Source: Pelargonium tetragonum (taxonomy: Eukaryota > Streptophyta > Magnoliopsida > Geraniales > Geraniaceae). Taken from it: a DNA stretch of 30,902 bases. Positions 1 through 12,299 of this stretch are shown here, piece after piece; positions within the stretch are counted from its first letter, which is position 1; the number at the start of each line of letters is the position of its first letter. The notes beneath the pieces were generated by a model. That model was not told the origin of the DNA and did no database searches. It saw only the letters and a list, made by a program, of their open reading frames with translations. A program made the position numbers and the translations under genes. The stretch lies in contig JAYMTL010000177.1 in NCBI GenBank assembly GCA_036897445.1, positions 1-30,902 of the forward strand. The letters run 5' to 3'.

Positions 1-3000
1 GCATAGAGGAATAGGTTAAGTTAGGTTTTTCCGGATAGTAAAGGTCTCTTTTAAAGGCAGGAAATTTGAAGTCTTTAGTAGCTTTTAGAAACCGGAGTAA
101 AGAAAGAAAGTACTATAGTGGGAATTTCTTTTAGATAAGAAACTAAGCGAGCTGCTTTTTTATATGTACAGGAATAGCTAGACAGGGGTGCTCTAAGTAC
201 GACGATAGGAAAGGTAATATAGGGTTTAGCGGTACAGATTTCTACTTAAGTTAATAAAAAAGTCTTCTGTGCTACAAGGTATTAAAGAGCCTAAAGCAAG
301 GCTTTTTTGTTCCTGAATTTCCAATTTCGATGAAAGCAAAGGCCCCCCCCTTTTTTAATATTTTACTAAAATGAAATAACATGAGGTCTTACTTAACTAT
401 TTGTAGCTAAGCCAAAATCCTTAATAAAATGTCCAGGAACACGATTGGATAAATACTCCCTCGTTTATGTTTTTATACTTGTTTTTCTAAGGATAGGGGA
501 GAACTCGGGTTTAAACTCTTGCCAAATCATCTCACTTTGCTTAATATCTTCTCCTCGGTTAACTCGGCTTGGCAGGAAGCGAGTAATAGCGCTTTTGAAA
601 GCGTACAGCGTGCAATAGCTCAAGAATAATTAGCCCTTAGTAAGAACTCGTGGATAAGTGTTAGGGCGGATTTCCATTATCTTACTTAAAAAGGAACTTT
701 GTAAACATTAAAGACATACAAAGAATACCCTATCTTCTAAACCTATTTTATAAGGAGACTTTTTTAGGAAACTTCCAGCCTTCCTCGCACAGGCTTCTTT
801 TTGGCACAACCCCACTAGGCTCTATGAGAGCTCAGACAACCTTGCACTTTTCCTTTACTATCCCACACCCATTATACACTACTCATATGGATTGCATCTC
901 GAAGCACTTTAAAAAACTATATAGAATTAAGGGACTTCTAAGGGCAACTGCTTATTAGTAGGGGGGAGAGCCTTGATTTATTCCTCAAGTATGGCTGTGT
1001 TACCTAACAAAAAGTCCCTAACTTAAACTTAGATAAGTGTTCTATAATTGAAATTGATTGTAAAGAGACCCGGTTTCTTGTCTTGACCCGAGGGCGGGCT
1101 CCCCATGTTGTATTTTTGAAGGGATCCTTGGAATGAGTTAGCGGGCGCGTCTTAAGCTCTCCTAGTGGGGTAAATTACCAAATCCGCAATCGCAAAAATT
1201 TAGTAGTTTCAATTTTTAGTAGGACAGCGCAGTAAAAACATCTTTCCTTGAATATAATATATAACCTTATAAAAAGTCCTGGATTAAGTACTTATACTCT
1301 GATTCTAGTTTTAGGAAAACTTACTATTCTGAGAAAGCCTGGTAACCGGAATCTTTTGTAGAAGCGCACTTTCGCTGGGTTTTTATGTTGATTCTTATTC
1401 TTGCATGAGCTCTCTCTTATCAAAAGGGTAAATCCGGGTTCTACTGATAAGCGGCAATCCTGTTCAATTTTTCCACTTGTTAGGAATCGATAAAAAGCAT
1501 CTAGACTAGAATCCTTATTACCGTTTCTGCTTGCGTAACTTGAGTACGAATAGTTATTTGGATTAAGAGTATTCCCTTTATAGTCTTGTTTTGGTTCCTT
1601 AGTTAGTTCGTTGCTGCTTTTTCATAACATAGCAAAAAAGATGACAGCTTTATTTCTCGTTAATCGCTTAGTTAGAAAGTTTCAGTTCTTTATACTGAAG
1701 TTATAAAAATGCTTAGAGTCTCGTTTAAAATTTGACGCAGTGCATGGCGTATCTTTTTTAAGATTCCAAGTGGATACCTTGGCTGGATTAATACGGAAAC
1801 CCTGCTAACTATTTTGCCCTCCCCTTAAAACTATAAGAACCTGTTACTATACCCGAATTTGTATTAAACCGACAGGAAATTCCTCAAAAAGAATCCAATT
1901 AGGGACCCCGCTCTTAGATATGACTCAGATTCGAAGGAATATGTACAAATCAAAGGGAAGCGCTTAAATTAAATTGTGAATACTTTGGGTAGAATATTCC
2001 CGAGAAAATAAAGAGGCCCACAAGTGTATACTAAGGGCTTCTCCCCTACTCAGGCGTCTAAGTCTTAAGCTTTGGGTTAATTGCCGTATAATCACTCCTT
2101 GAAATTTTACCAGAGACCTCCTAAGTTTGAGCCAAACACAAAATTTTTAATAGTTTAGCATCGCATATCACCAAGCCCCTGCAGTTTATCTATAAAAGAA
2201 AAAGTAAACTAAAGCTTAATACATACGGTAAAAAAGAGGTACTATTCTAATAAAAGGGGCCCCGCGTTTCTTTACTCCTATTTTAGTAAAAAGGACCTAT
2301 TTAACATATTAAAATTTCCTCGTATTAAACCTTTTCTAGCTAGAAGTACAACAGGCTGGGGTTTCCTCCATATATTGGCTTGATGGGAGTTCTAAATGGG
2401 ATTTTAATAGAAAGCTCAGTTTCGGAGCGTCAAACCGGATAAGAAAAAAGATAAAATAATAGAACCTATAAGCTTTTGCAAGAAGTAAGTTATATAGAGG
2501 GACTCTTGTTTAAGTTGAGTACACAAAGTATGTAGGGGTAGAGATTTTTTAGTCTTAGATTAACCTTACTTACAGAGTGTTTTGGAATTTAGAACTCTTG
2601 TGTTACTGTATTCTGGTTGAAGGAAGTCTTTTACAAGGAATTCTTGAGAAGGGGATTCCATTGCGGATCCAGCATCTAGCAAAGGGGTTTAGAAAAGCTT
2701 ATCAGAAAAGAGGGCTCCCGATTACTTAAGTTATAGGTCCAAAGCAAGCTCTTTAGTAATAGCATAGGCTCAGAACCGCTTACAAATTTAAAGGGATTTA
2801 GTACAGCTTATACTAGGATATAAACGGTATCTATTTACGATAAGATTAAGATATAGCTAGATAAGGCTGACAGGGGTTGAAGGTATATACTTTCTCGAGG
2901 CTCGACATGCTAATCTGGGGATATTGCAAAGGAAAGTTTCGAGTCTTATAACTAATAACTAAGGTAGATCCTGCGAAGCTTTTTAAATTCTAAGGCTATA

Positions 3001-6000
3001 AGGAAGACTCTCCATTACTTTCCACTTTTCTTGGGTTTTGAATAAGATTTCCCAATAAGTTTTAGCCGGATTACCGAGTCCCGGTACAAGAAATTTCTCA
3101 AATTTAGAAAGCCCCTTTTAAAGTTTTCTGGTATCCCGCAATTAGTCTGAGCCTGGGGTCCAGTAATTGCCCTTACTCTGTAAATATCTTTTGTAAGTGG
3201 TCCAAGAGGGGCCCCTCTAGTATTCTAATTACAAGTTATTGTCTACAAAAGCCTTAAAGTTACCCTACTGAAACCTTTGAATATTAGTCCGATTTTTTAG
3301 CTAAATAACCAACCAAGTTACCCGTTGTATATAGTCCTAAATTTTATCTGGGGCTGCCTAGTTAAAGAAAGAATGATATTCCTCTGAGTCGAAGAAGAGG
3401 GGGTAACCTATCAAATCAAACTCGGGTAAAATTAAAAGTAATTTCCTTCACATGGCTCTGCATCAAGTTCAGATAACTCAGGGTCTCTTAAACTCTGTGT
3501 TCTACCTTTTATCTACTTTTAGGATTTCCTTTTTGTATGAGTACCCACAGCCCTGTTATTAGATTTCGAGTCACTCCTTTTGGGTTTTTCCTTGTGTGCT
3601 ATACATACTTTTTTTGTTATAAACCACTTAAACCCTGCGTTATGACTTACTATATAGTAGTGCTCCTGATGCCTTACTCTGGGCTGCTTAGAATTGTCAT
3701 ATACTAGAAAAAGCACCCTATTGAAGCCCATATTCTCGACTCTTAGAGAGATATGTATAGGTAAAGCTTAAAAAGAATCCGAGAGTTAGCTTATGATCTG
3801 AAATCCCCTCAATTTGTTCTAAAAGTCTTTTTATAGAGTAGTCTGCATTTCTAACAGGGGTACCTAAATGAAAATAGAACTTTCCGTTTCATGTGCTTAT
3901 TGACTATAAAAAAGGCTCCGATCTAGCAAGGCTTCCCCTTATAGATTATATAAAGCTTTTTAAGGGTCTGGCTTTTTCCTTTCCGATAAAGTTTAGAAGA
4001 TTAAAAAAGCTTGTAACCAAACCAAAAAGGAATTTCTCGAAAACTCTACCGGGTATCCCGACGGGGCACTACCTTACTAATAATTTGAGTAAAACCACGT
4101 ACTTCGCATTGATTTAGCCTTCTAGGAAGACTCTAAGTTAAGGTGTTTGAAAATAAAGTACTTCTTAGACTTATTACTGAGAAGATGGGGCCACCATTAT
4201 ATACAGAGCCAATTTCTTTACCAAAAAATTCCAGCATCTTACTTTGACAAATAACTTGACTTTTCTCGCGAATTTATCCTGCGTATATAAAACATTTTCA
4301 ATCTAGATAGACCTTACTTAGAATCTCTACTAGGAAGTGAACCCTACACGGAGAAGCACACCCCATTAAATTAACAATGCGTAAAAATTTCACAAGATAC
4401 CCATTCTCGCTCAAGTACGGAATTCCTTACGAGACCTAAACTTTGGAATCAACCATATAAGATATAGGACTGAGATTAGTTATTCGCTTAATATTGGCAG
4501 TACTTTGCTAGAGTACCCCGGTGATAAAAGAGACAAGGGGAGCTCCTAGTAAATTAAAGAAGAAAGAAGACTCCTTATTTACTAAAAGCTAGTGATAAAT
4601 CCCGAAGCAAAGTGTTTCCGTTTCTTATTAAAAAAGGGCAAGTTCTATTAAAACTTATACAGGAGTTTTCCGGGGGAATACCGAAGTATTTGTAAGTTAA
4701 AAGGTTCCCCGCGTTAAATTGTTTCATTTTTAAAAACGTGGGAGCTTTAAGAAAACTCTATAGGCAAGGGTTTTCTACTATACTTTAGCTTGATTTTAGC
4801 CCTATTTTGTAGGGATTACGACATTAGTAATCACGCAATTATAACCTTTAATCTTAATATAGAAGAAAACAATCTTTCATCCACTTTACTTAGCTACTCT
4901 TTTAAAACTTCAAAGCGATTTCACTTTAAAAGTAGTTCTACAACCCTGGGCAAGGATAAAATATTCTTGAAATTGTATAAGTACTTTATTTCCTGCTACT
5001 ATAAGAACAGGCAAGCTTCACCCTTGTAATCAAGCAAATCCTAGCAAAAACCCTAAGACTCTCTTGAAGTACGCTACTTTCTAGTTCTACGCGTAAAAGA
5101 TTAAAGTTTCGTGTTACATATCCTTTCCTTTACTTGCCGGGCAACAATATCTGTACTGTAAGAAATTGCTCTGCAGTTAGTAAATAAAAAAGGAAAACCC
5201 TTATCAGGCTAAGATATCTAATCTAAAATCGGGAATTCATATCAAGTAAGTATAATAGAGGTCTTTTTCCTTAAGCCAAAAGTACTACGGGGTCTCTATA
5301 TTATTAAAAAAAGGAGTCCCGTAGTAATTGCAGGAGCCGCTAAAGCTTGAAGTTGTATTTCCAAATCCTAGTATTCTTTAGCGAAGCTTCTTCTTATTCA
5401 GTGAGTGAATCCCGGGTTTCTTTTTTCTTAAGAGTATGCTCTTTTTACTTTCTTTTTAGTCTATTGCGACAGGGTAGCTATGCTTAGATCAGAGTACCGC
5501 TATACTAAACAAGGACCCACGAAGTTAAAATCTGTAAGATTACGCTAAAGTGGGCTTAAGCTGGAAATTTTAAGTCCTTTTCAAGCGCCCTATTAGACGT
5601 TTACTAAATCGTAAACGAAAAAATACTACTTACACTTTTTCATATGCTAAAGAAATCGGGTTTATACTCCTAGAGATTGCTCTGACTGAGAATACCTTTA
5701 GTTTCTTCGATATTTTATAAAAACTCTTAGTAACACCTTATAAAAAGAAAAAGGGGAACTCTATTTCTAAGATAAGATAAACTACTCTTATCGAGAACCT
5801 ATCGGATTAGATTCTGGCTTTATTTAGTTTGTACCTCCTTTTATCTATCTTGCCATTTCGTGTTATACAGCAAATTCTTTCGTTTTAAGGAGCTGACAGA
5901 ATTCCCAGGGATACTGAGTATAATACTTTAAGAGATTCCAACTGAATAGGAAAGGTTTCCCTTTAACTAACTTAACAAAGGAAATTTTTTAGTAACTATT

Positions 6001-9000
6001 ATTAATAAAATACTCTGCTGGTAATACATTGGTAGAGTCTTTGATATTTTAAGGGGTTGCCGCTTTATAAAGAAAGATGCAGAGTAGAATTATGAAACTA
6101 AACCGGGGGTAAACTAAGTTTTGGAAAATTTCTTTTAACGAAATTTTCACATTTGAACTGCACAAAGATTAAGTAAAGCCTATCTAGAGGCAAACTTTCT
6201 GTAAAAAAGAATTTGACTTCTTGTTGTAGTGTAGTTGGAAAGCTTGTCTAGTCTCTGCTATATACTTAAACTTTTGATTTAAAAAGGAGTACTACGAGAC
6301 TTAGGAGATTAAAGCACTAAGAGCCCTTTTAACTACTACTGTCATCTTTCTAAGAATGGACCACTTTGAAATTACCAGCACCCTTTATTTATAATAAGGG
6401 TTCTTACTTCACTACTATTTGCTTAAACTAATATTTAGTACAAAAGACACACGAGTCTTAATAAAGCCCAAAACTTGTTTTAATATTTTAAAGCGGTAAA
6501 GCAACTTTCTTTTGTAAGGTTCGCTTACTAATATAGGGGACCTTGGTTAGTTTATAGACGCTCCGGTTCCGGGTATCCTTTATGTTGAGAATTAGGAAAA
6601 GGCTATTAAGTAAATAAAATTCTGTAATACTTTTACGTCGATTTGGGTTCCCTCCTGATTTTTGTCAAAAGAATCCTACTTAATTAAGGGGCATCTTTTT
6701 ATAGGTAAAGCAAGACTTTGCTTGTATGTTATTTTAGATCCCTTTCTTTAAAGGCAACCCCAGAATCCCAATTAAGAGTCTTCTATTTAAGAAAAACGAG
6801 TATTCAAAGATAAGACTACACTTACACTTGTTTCATATTTCGAGGGTGCATTCCTAATATTCATAAGGTAAAGAATTCCAGACTCTTGTATCTTTTTATT
6901 TATATTGTCAACTAATATCAGAAATGCCTGTTTATAATATAAGAGCTCCTATTTCAATTGAATTCAAACTTTTCATATCTCTCTTTTAATGATTTACCTA
7001 AAAATAATTAGAATAACTATAAAGTAACAACCCCTATTAAGGAATATCTCTAAGCATAACGCGGCTAGAGCTTAAAAAACCCTTATTTGTAAGATACTAA
7101 CCCCAATACCGAGGTCACTCCAGCAGAAGGAGGTCTTAGTTTAAGAACATTTATAAAACCTACAACTAAATAATAAGCAGGGCTTGTATTCCTTTGCAAA
7201 GATTTATGAAACTTTAATATACAAGACTCCCGTAAACAAACTGAATTTCTATACCCCAGGACTTTCAATAATATTAAAGAAGTAAGGTTCTCAACTGGAA
7301 TACTACGAATCCCCATTATTGATTGGGTAGAACCTCAGGCCCCCTTTTAGCTCTATCAGTAAAATCGAGTTCCACTTAAATATTTTCCAATCTCGGCAAT
7401 CTTGACTGGGATAGCTTTTATTCTACAAGATTCTATTGTTAATATAGCAAAAGGTTGAATTACTTGAGACACTTATTAGGAAAGTCGAGGTCTTTTAGAT
7501 AAAATCTAAGTCTGGGGCTTCCTTTTTTGTCAAGTTTGGTACTCGATTTAAACCTTTGGATAATAACTAAAACCTATTGAAGAGAAAGATAGGATAAGAC
7601 AATTAAGGGGGCTTGCCACAATAACTCGAAAGGGCTTCATATGGATAATCCAGTCCTATGCCGCCTTAACCTACTTTTAGGAAAAAGACTATCTTACACG
7701 AAAAATAACTACAATAACATAACAAGGTAACAAATTCTCTCTGAATTTGCATTTTTAGATGTAAATCGCTTAAATAGAGGGACAAAGTGCTTAGCAAGCG
7801 CTTTCGTGTAAAAAAGGCTAAAGAATTAAGGAATCTATACCAACCTCTGTTACTAGCCTAGCATTAATGGCATTTTCACTATGTATTCTAGAAAGACTCT
7901 AACAATTATCAAGCTCTGCTTATCCGAATCTTACTAAGACTAAGCCTTATAAAGACTAACCTAGAATTATATACTTAACAACTAAACAGGCTCACAGAGG
8001 TAAACAAAAAAAGGGATCTCCTATATGGCTGGCCGAAAAGTATAAATGCGAGCCCCTAATATATAATATCTCTCCCTGTAGGACCGACTACTTTATTAAA
8101 GAAGTTTATTTAAGAACCTTTCCTAATAAAAAAAATATCACGGAAATTAGAATTACGTACTTTTCTTGCCTATTCTTAAAAAGAGAATTCTCTAACCTCC
8201 TAAAAGTTTGGGACTTTTTTAGGTTACCCTTAAATGCTACAGATAAAATTCATAAATAGGCATCTCAAGAACTTAGCTAACTATACCCTATAAAAGAAAT
8301 AGAGTAAAGTTAGTAAATGGTCTAAGTATGGGTAATATTAGCCCCCTCGCGGATAAGAAATGCTTTTTTTGAACAGATACAGATAGATAAAAGGATGCTA
8401 GAATTAGTAACATGAAAGGGAGAGCGATGCTTCCTATAAGATAAGAGGGCACGAAGATCTATCTAAAACTCAAAGTATCCTGTAACCTGCAGTCTTTTCA
8501 TGAGGATCGACAACACAGATATACGATAAGATAACTAGAAGGATATAACAGGGTTAAGAGCACACTGAAGCGTATTTTTAGTTTATAGTGATAAAAAAGT
8601 CATAACAAGCTGCACAATCAACGAGTAAATATAGTAACTTTCTTCAAGGCAGCCCTTTCTTACTTTGCTTTAGGGAGTCCTATTTCCTTTCAAAAAACCA
8701 GAGATAAAAGCATTAGTCAAGAAACTTTCATGAAATTCGTAATTAAGTGAGAATGATGCATAATATGAAAGTTGTATTTTAAGAAACGGATTTCAAGATT
8801 TACCAATTACTATAGGAGAATTTAGACAGATAATGTCAGATGGAATTCCCGGCTGTAAAAAAGTTGTATCTTATATACCTTGATACCTTGGAATAAAGAG
8901 GCCTTAAAATCCCCGTATGGTATCTCTATACCTAATAATGACCCCTATCAACTATCCGAGAGATATCCAGTATTCTAAACGAAGCCCAAAACCAAGGAAT

Positions 9001-9900
9001 TTCTTAGCTTTTATAGCAACTAACCCTCCTTTGTAGCCACCGAGGTTATAAACTTTTGTGCTTTTTTTTTTGAAATATTTGTAACTTATGCTTCTCTTTA
9101 CTATTATTCTACCAAACCCCTCTAAAATCCCCGGTTGAAATCTACAAAAGCTAAGCGGTGCCCTTGTTTTAAAGTATTTGACTTCAAAGAATTTAATTAC
9201 GATATTGCAGTAACTTAATAAGACTCAAAACTACGACTCGGATCTAGCTCGAGTGATATCACTCCCTTTTATAGAGTTTACAAAGGTATTCTCCGGGAGC
9301 TGAGTTTAATTATAAAAGTAGAACTAAGTTAGATGTTTTAAGTAAGAGGAGTACTTAAGCCGTTCCCTAAAAGAAGGGGGTGCCCTTATATACTACTGCC
9401 TACAGAAATCTCAACGAAACGAAAAGGGATTTGTATCTCTTCTAATAACCTAGTAAGTTGACTTTACTACGGGCTTCAAAGAGGGACTCTACCAATGCTT
9501 AGTAACCTAAGGCCGTCCGCTTTATATAAAGTTGGGCAGGTGAAAGACAAATAAATAAGTTTACTAACTTTCTAAGAACGCGAAGCCTAGTTAATTCTAT
9601 GAGTGTCTTAAAGTTTTCTTAAAAAATTTGTGGGAAAATTCTGAATACAAGCTAATTCTTTTCTATTTTTCCTGGCTTATAGCAAATTTATACTTACCAA
9701 GAATTACTCCTGCAAAATTTTATTGGTATTTGTTTTCTTACGCTGTTTCTGTTCTGGGTAGTTGTATAGTCCGTCTAAGACAAATCTAACTAAAGAGGAG
9801 GAGTTTCGTTTTGTCTTTATATTTCCTAGTATTGAGTTTCAGATGGAACTCTTTTCTTTAATATCTGCTATAGTAATAAAAAAGAAAGAACTTCCATAGA
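1..9900. other. long gene-free TpA-rich stretch
   Basis: I read this stretch in several frames and found no protein I recognise and no intact RNA gene. TAA and TAG triplets occur every few codons in every frame I read. Hand counts in 1-180 give about 23 TA against 10 AT dinucleotides, and CA and TG are sparse there, so ATG start codons are unusually rare. The longest homopolymers are a C8 tract followed by T6 near 343-356 and a T10 tract near 9062-9071. Longer open frames at 3893-4117, 4790-5029 and 7083-7316 have no family signature and fit chance. It is most likely non-coding organelle-like or degraded nuclear DNA. Confidence 0.6.
3205..3218. repeat. 14-bp GC-rich perfect palindrome
   Basis: AGAGGGGCCCCTCT is its own reverse complement. 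It stands out because it is GC-rich in AT-rich surroundings, but a few palindromes of this length are expected by chance in 31 kb. No gene ends nearby, so a terminator role has no support. Confidence 0.3.
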
Positions 9901-9942
9901 ATTTTACGAGTTAAACCGCGGACTTTTTGGGATGGTATATAG

Positions 9943-10197
9943 CTATGCGATGTCTACAAACCCCGCGGGAACCCCAGTATAAATTTCCCAGAACTGTATC
10001 TAGAAACCTTAGAGTCACTAACCCAAGACGGGTTTCAGAGGAGTCTTTATTTACTTAAGATTAAGAAGGGGAAAGGCATGGAATTACCCAACACAAGAAA
10101 ACGCAAGGAAATTAAAGAAAAAGAGGATCGGCGCAGCCTCAAGGCGTGTTTTAGGCCGCTAAAACCTACTCATGGAGCCCTGCTTGCTTGTAACTGA
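9943..10197 (+). other. 84-codon open stretch without an early start codon
   Basis: The frame is open from just after a TAG at 9940-9942 to a TGA at 10195-10197. The first ATG is at 10078, which would give a 39-residue product starting MELPNTRKRKE. That part is strongly basic and charged, with a lysine/arginine/glutamate-rich run in its first 20 residues, followed by a short segment with cysteines. The part before the ATG contains an acidic amphipathic-looking stretch. I recognise no family. The frame is the same as that of the 128-codon ORF downstream, but several stops lie between them. It could be chance, an exon-like remnant or a decayed gene. Confidence 0.2.
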
Positions 10198-10422
10198 GGA
10201 GCCCTTTTCTAGTATTTCTTAAGGAATATAGAAGCCTTTAAATAAAAGTCTAACAACTAAAGTCTATTTGAGGTTCCATAAAAATGTTGAACCAAGGGAT
10301 CCCCGGGAGTAGTTTAGAGTTTTTGCCAGAAAAATAGGGGCACTGTGAAGGAAGATAGATCTATCAAAATATTGTGGAGTAAGTGATATAGTATAGACAG
10401 GGTTTGGGAGTTCTCCTATATA

Positions 10423-10809
10423 ATGCGTGCAAAAAATAGAAAAGTGCAACTTTTACAAGAAGTAATACAAGTACCAAGAGATTTACAAATTAAGGGGTTC
10501 TCCTTCCTTTGTAGTCTTTGTTCTTGGCAGCTAATGTCCTGCCGGTGTTGCTATTTCTTTTTGAGGGAAATCCCTTCTAGTGTAGTATTCTTCGGTGTAA
10601 GCCGGTTGCTATTAGTATACTGGTTGGAATTAGGGGATTATATTCCAGGAGCTAATTGTTGCCAAGCTCTATTAAGGGCGAGTGCGTTTGATAAAAAAAT
10701 CTACAGTAAAACCGTGAGACGTAGAAAATCCTATTTATCTCTGGAAGACTTTTCAAAGTTAAGCTTCTTTCGAACTTTTTACAACCTTAGGAAACTGGGA
10801 ATCACTTAG
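10423..10809 (+). CDS. hypothetical protein, 128 aa, unrecognised
   Basis: This is the longest ATG-initiated open frame in the window. The product is basic. It begins with a charged N-terminus (MRAKNRKVQLLQEV). A cysteine-rich hydrophobic part follows at about residues 25-72, with pairs such as CSLCS and CRCC and a leucine/valine-rich segment that could be one membrane span. The C-terminus is arginine/lysine-rich (KTVRRRKSYLSLEDF). The frame stays open for 12 codons upstream of the ATG, back to a TGA at 10384-10386. I see no convincing ribosome binding site. I recognise no domain, and the cysteine spacing does not match a zinc-finger type I can name. At the stop density here a frame this long is unlikely but not excluded by chance, so this is the best single coding candidate rather than a firm gene. 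Confidence 0.3.
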   Translation: MRAKNRKVQLLQEVIQVPRDLQIKGFSFLCSLCSWQLMSCRCCYFFLREIPSSVVFFGVSRLLLVYWLELGDYIPGANCCQALLRASAFDKKIYSKTVRRRKSYLSLEDFSKLSFFRTFYNLRKLGIT

Positions 10810-10831
10810 ATTTATATAATGAAAAAGGGGT

Positions 10832-11011
10832 ATGCTAATTAGAAAAATCTTCCCCACAAACTATAAAGTGATACTTATTCGTCCGGCTTCTACTAAATCT
10901 ATTAAGATTGCTTTATGGGGTCAAGGTTTAACTTCTACTACCTTAAGTTTGTTTCATAGAACGTATATAAAAAAAGAACTCGGGGCTCCTCTAGACAGCT
11001 TTTTACAGTAA
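10832..11011 (+). CDS. hypothetical small protein, 59 aa
   Basis: An ATG frame begins 23 bases after the stop of the 128-codon frame and in another phase. It encodes a basic peptide starting MLIRKIFPTNYKVILIRP and ending GAPLDSFLQ, with alternating hydrophobic and basic residues and one short aliphatic patch. No signal peptide, membrane span or known motif is visible. The close same-strand spacing could suggest a pair with the preceding frame, but no ribosome binding site or shared regulation is visible. It is short enough to be chance. Confidence 0.15.
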   Translation: MLIRKIFPTNYKVILIRPASTKSIKIALWGQGLTSTTLSLFHRTYIKKELGAPLDSFLQ

Positions 11012-11705
11012 TATTAAGGGGTACGAACGCTATGCGGGGTTAGGGGTATACTTTTCTTTTTGCAAAAAGAATTAACCTAGTAGAGAGTTTGGATTTAAGC
11101 TCACTTTAGTATGCGCTTTCAAGACTACCTTTAGTGTTAGTGAGTGAAACAGGCGCTTGTTAATTTACTACATACAAAACTTTTTAACTTAGAAAAGCGT
11201 GGCTTACTCGTTCAGATGTAGGTCCATAAAACCTATTGATCAGCATACCCAAAGCAAGATCCTGGATTTTGTATTTTTCTAGTGAGCTTCCCTCAAAATC
11301 AACAAAGCTTTTACTTAAAACGCATCCTTTTAAAAATCTTTCATTTTTACTAAAAATGTAGGAAGATAGATCCCATGAAAGAAATTCCCTTGCACTCTTG
11401 TATATTTCCGGGTAATCCGAACAGTAGCCTAGGAAACTTTTAAGTATCGGGCAGGAACTTTTGTATATGCAAATTTTTTGTGTAAAAGCAGCTCATCTTA
11501 AGACTTCCTTGGAAAATAGAAAGATTTCTTAGGATCAAAGGTATATAGATAAGGATCTAAAATCTGCGCGAACCCCTTATTATCCCTCAGGAACGCCTTT
11601 GTAAAAACCTACCACTTAGGGTATTCTTTTTGTTCCATTTCCTGTGTTTTTACATTGATTTTATTTTGGTTTTAAAGCTTTAACCTAATGGGTATTCCGC
11701 TATAA
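11012..11705 (+). other. stop-interrupted interval between open frames
   Basis: I found no uninterrupted frame of note here. One plus-strand frame has fairly long stop-free pieces, for example about 38 codons around 11245-11357, separated by TAG, TAA and TGA codons. I do not treat the pieces as one gene, because neighbouring frames look equally protein-like when stops are ignored. No RNA gene is visible. Confidence 0.3.
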
Positions 11706-12005
11706 AATGAATTCCTTACTTTTCGCTTTGTATTGACATGGGTTCGTGAATTTATATGGCAGTACCAAGTAAAATGTATAAAGACTTTTAAGAAGGAGAA
11801 TTTCTTGTATTTAACGAGACAAAGTGTGGCCGCTCAGCTTAAACTTACGCGGAATTTTTACCCCTTTTGTGGGACACTTAGTATATCGGATCCTTTTGAA
11901 TTGAAATACACAAATAGGAAAAAGGGTTCATGTTGGAAGATAATAGAATTGACCAATCGATTCTCTTTTTTTTGGTTTTTGTATTCTTTTCAGGGTTGTA
12001 GCTAA
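11706..12005 (+). CDS. hypothetical open frame, about 99 codons, no ATG start
   Basis: The frame is open from after a TAA at 11703-11705 to a TAA at 12003-12005. It has no ATG; the earliest plausible alternative start is TTG at 11733, which would give 90 residues. The product is rich in aromatic and basic residues, with tryptophans all encoded by TGG. It contains a stretch TRQSVAAQLKLTRNFYPFCG and a phenylalanine/tryptophan-rich C-terminus (FSFFWFLYSF) that could be a short hydrophobic tail. I recognise no family. The absence of ATG and the chance of such frames in this DNA keep confidence low. It directly abuts the change to the TpG-rich island. Confidence 0.2.
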   Translation, partial: NEFLTFRFVLTWVREFIWQYQVKCIKTFKKENFLYLTRQSVAAQLKLTRNFYPFCGTLSISDPFELKYTNRKKGSCWKIIELTNRFSFFWFLYSFQGCS

Positions 12006-12299
12006 AGGAATTCACTCTTAATCTTATAAAGGAGGTACTTGGATAATTAGTTTATGATAGTGAAATGAAAGTCTTCAGTCTTGTAGCGATCATCTGTTTA
12101 AGCAGGTTCTAGTATGAGACTTTGATACCCATGTTTAAGATACATAAGAATAGGACTCTTAATTAAGTTGGGTGCACTATTTGAGGTAAAGCTGTCCTTA
12201 GTGGAGTTGAAGAAGGTCCCAAGCTCTTAGTCTTCTAAAGCAAGTAAACTACCTTATCAATTTCTTGAGGGACTGAGTTTTAAGATAAAGAAGAAATTC

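Noticed and set aside
1-1010. Frame +1 from the first base looks protein-like if TAA and TAG are read as amino acids, suggesting a reassigned code
   Set aside because: Frame +2 over the first 360 or so bases looks just as protein-like when treated the same way, so there is no frame preference and no evidence for recoding.
3519-3731. 70-codon minus-strand frame
   Set aside because: The content is polar and basic with no motif, and the length is expected by chance at this stop density.
3893-4117. 74-codon plus-strand frame
   Set aside because: It is lysine-rich with no motif and fits chance.
4790-5029. 79-codon plus-strand frame
   Set aside because: It is serine/lysine/phenylalanine-rich, typical of translated AT-rich non-coding DNA, with no motif.
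5471-5540. Possible tRNA-Phe-like D arm (GGTAGCTATG) with a T-loop-like TTAAAAT downstream
   Set aside because: It lacks G18G19 and the TTC of the T loop, and no stems close.
7083-7316. 77-codon minus-strand frame rich in valine, leucine and glycine
   Set aside because: There is no family signature, and adjacent frames upstream look equally protein-like; its length fits chance.
7721-7749. AACAAGGTAA followed by a hairpin (CAAATTC/GAATTTG), like the 3' end of small-subunit rRNA
   Set aside because: The conserved decoding-site sequence that should lie upstream is absent and the hairpin loop does not match helix 45.
8071-8083. 13-base word TCTCCCTGTAGGA repeated at 21361-21373
   Set aside because: Exact matches of this length between two places are expected by chance in 31 kb of AT-rich DNA.
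10264-10449. 61-codon minus-strand frame
   Set aside because: It overlaps the start of the better 128-codon plus-strand frame and has no recognisable feature.
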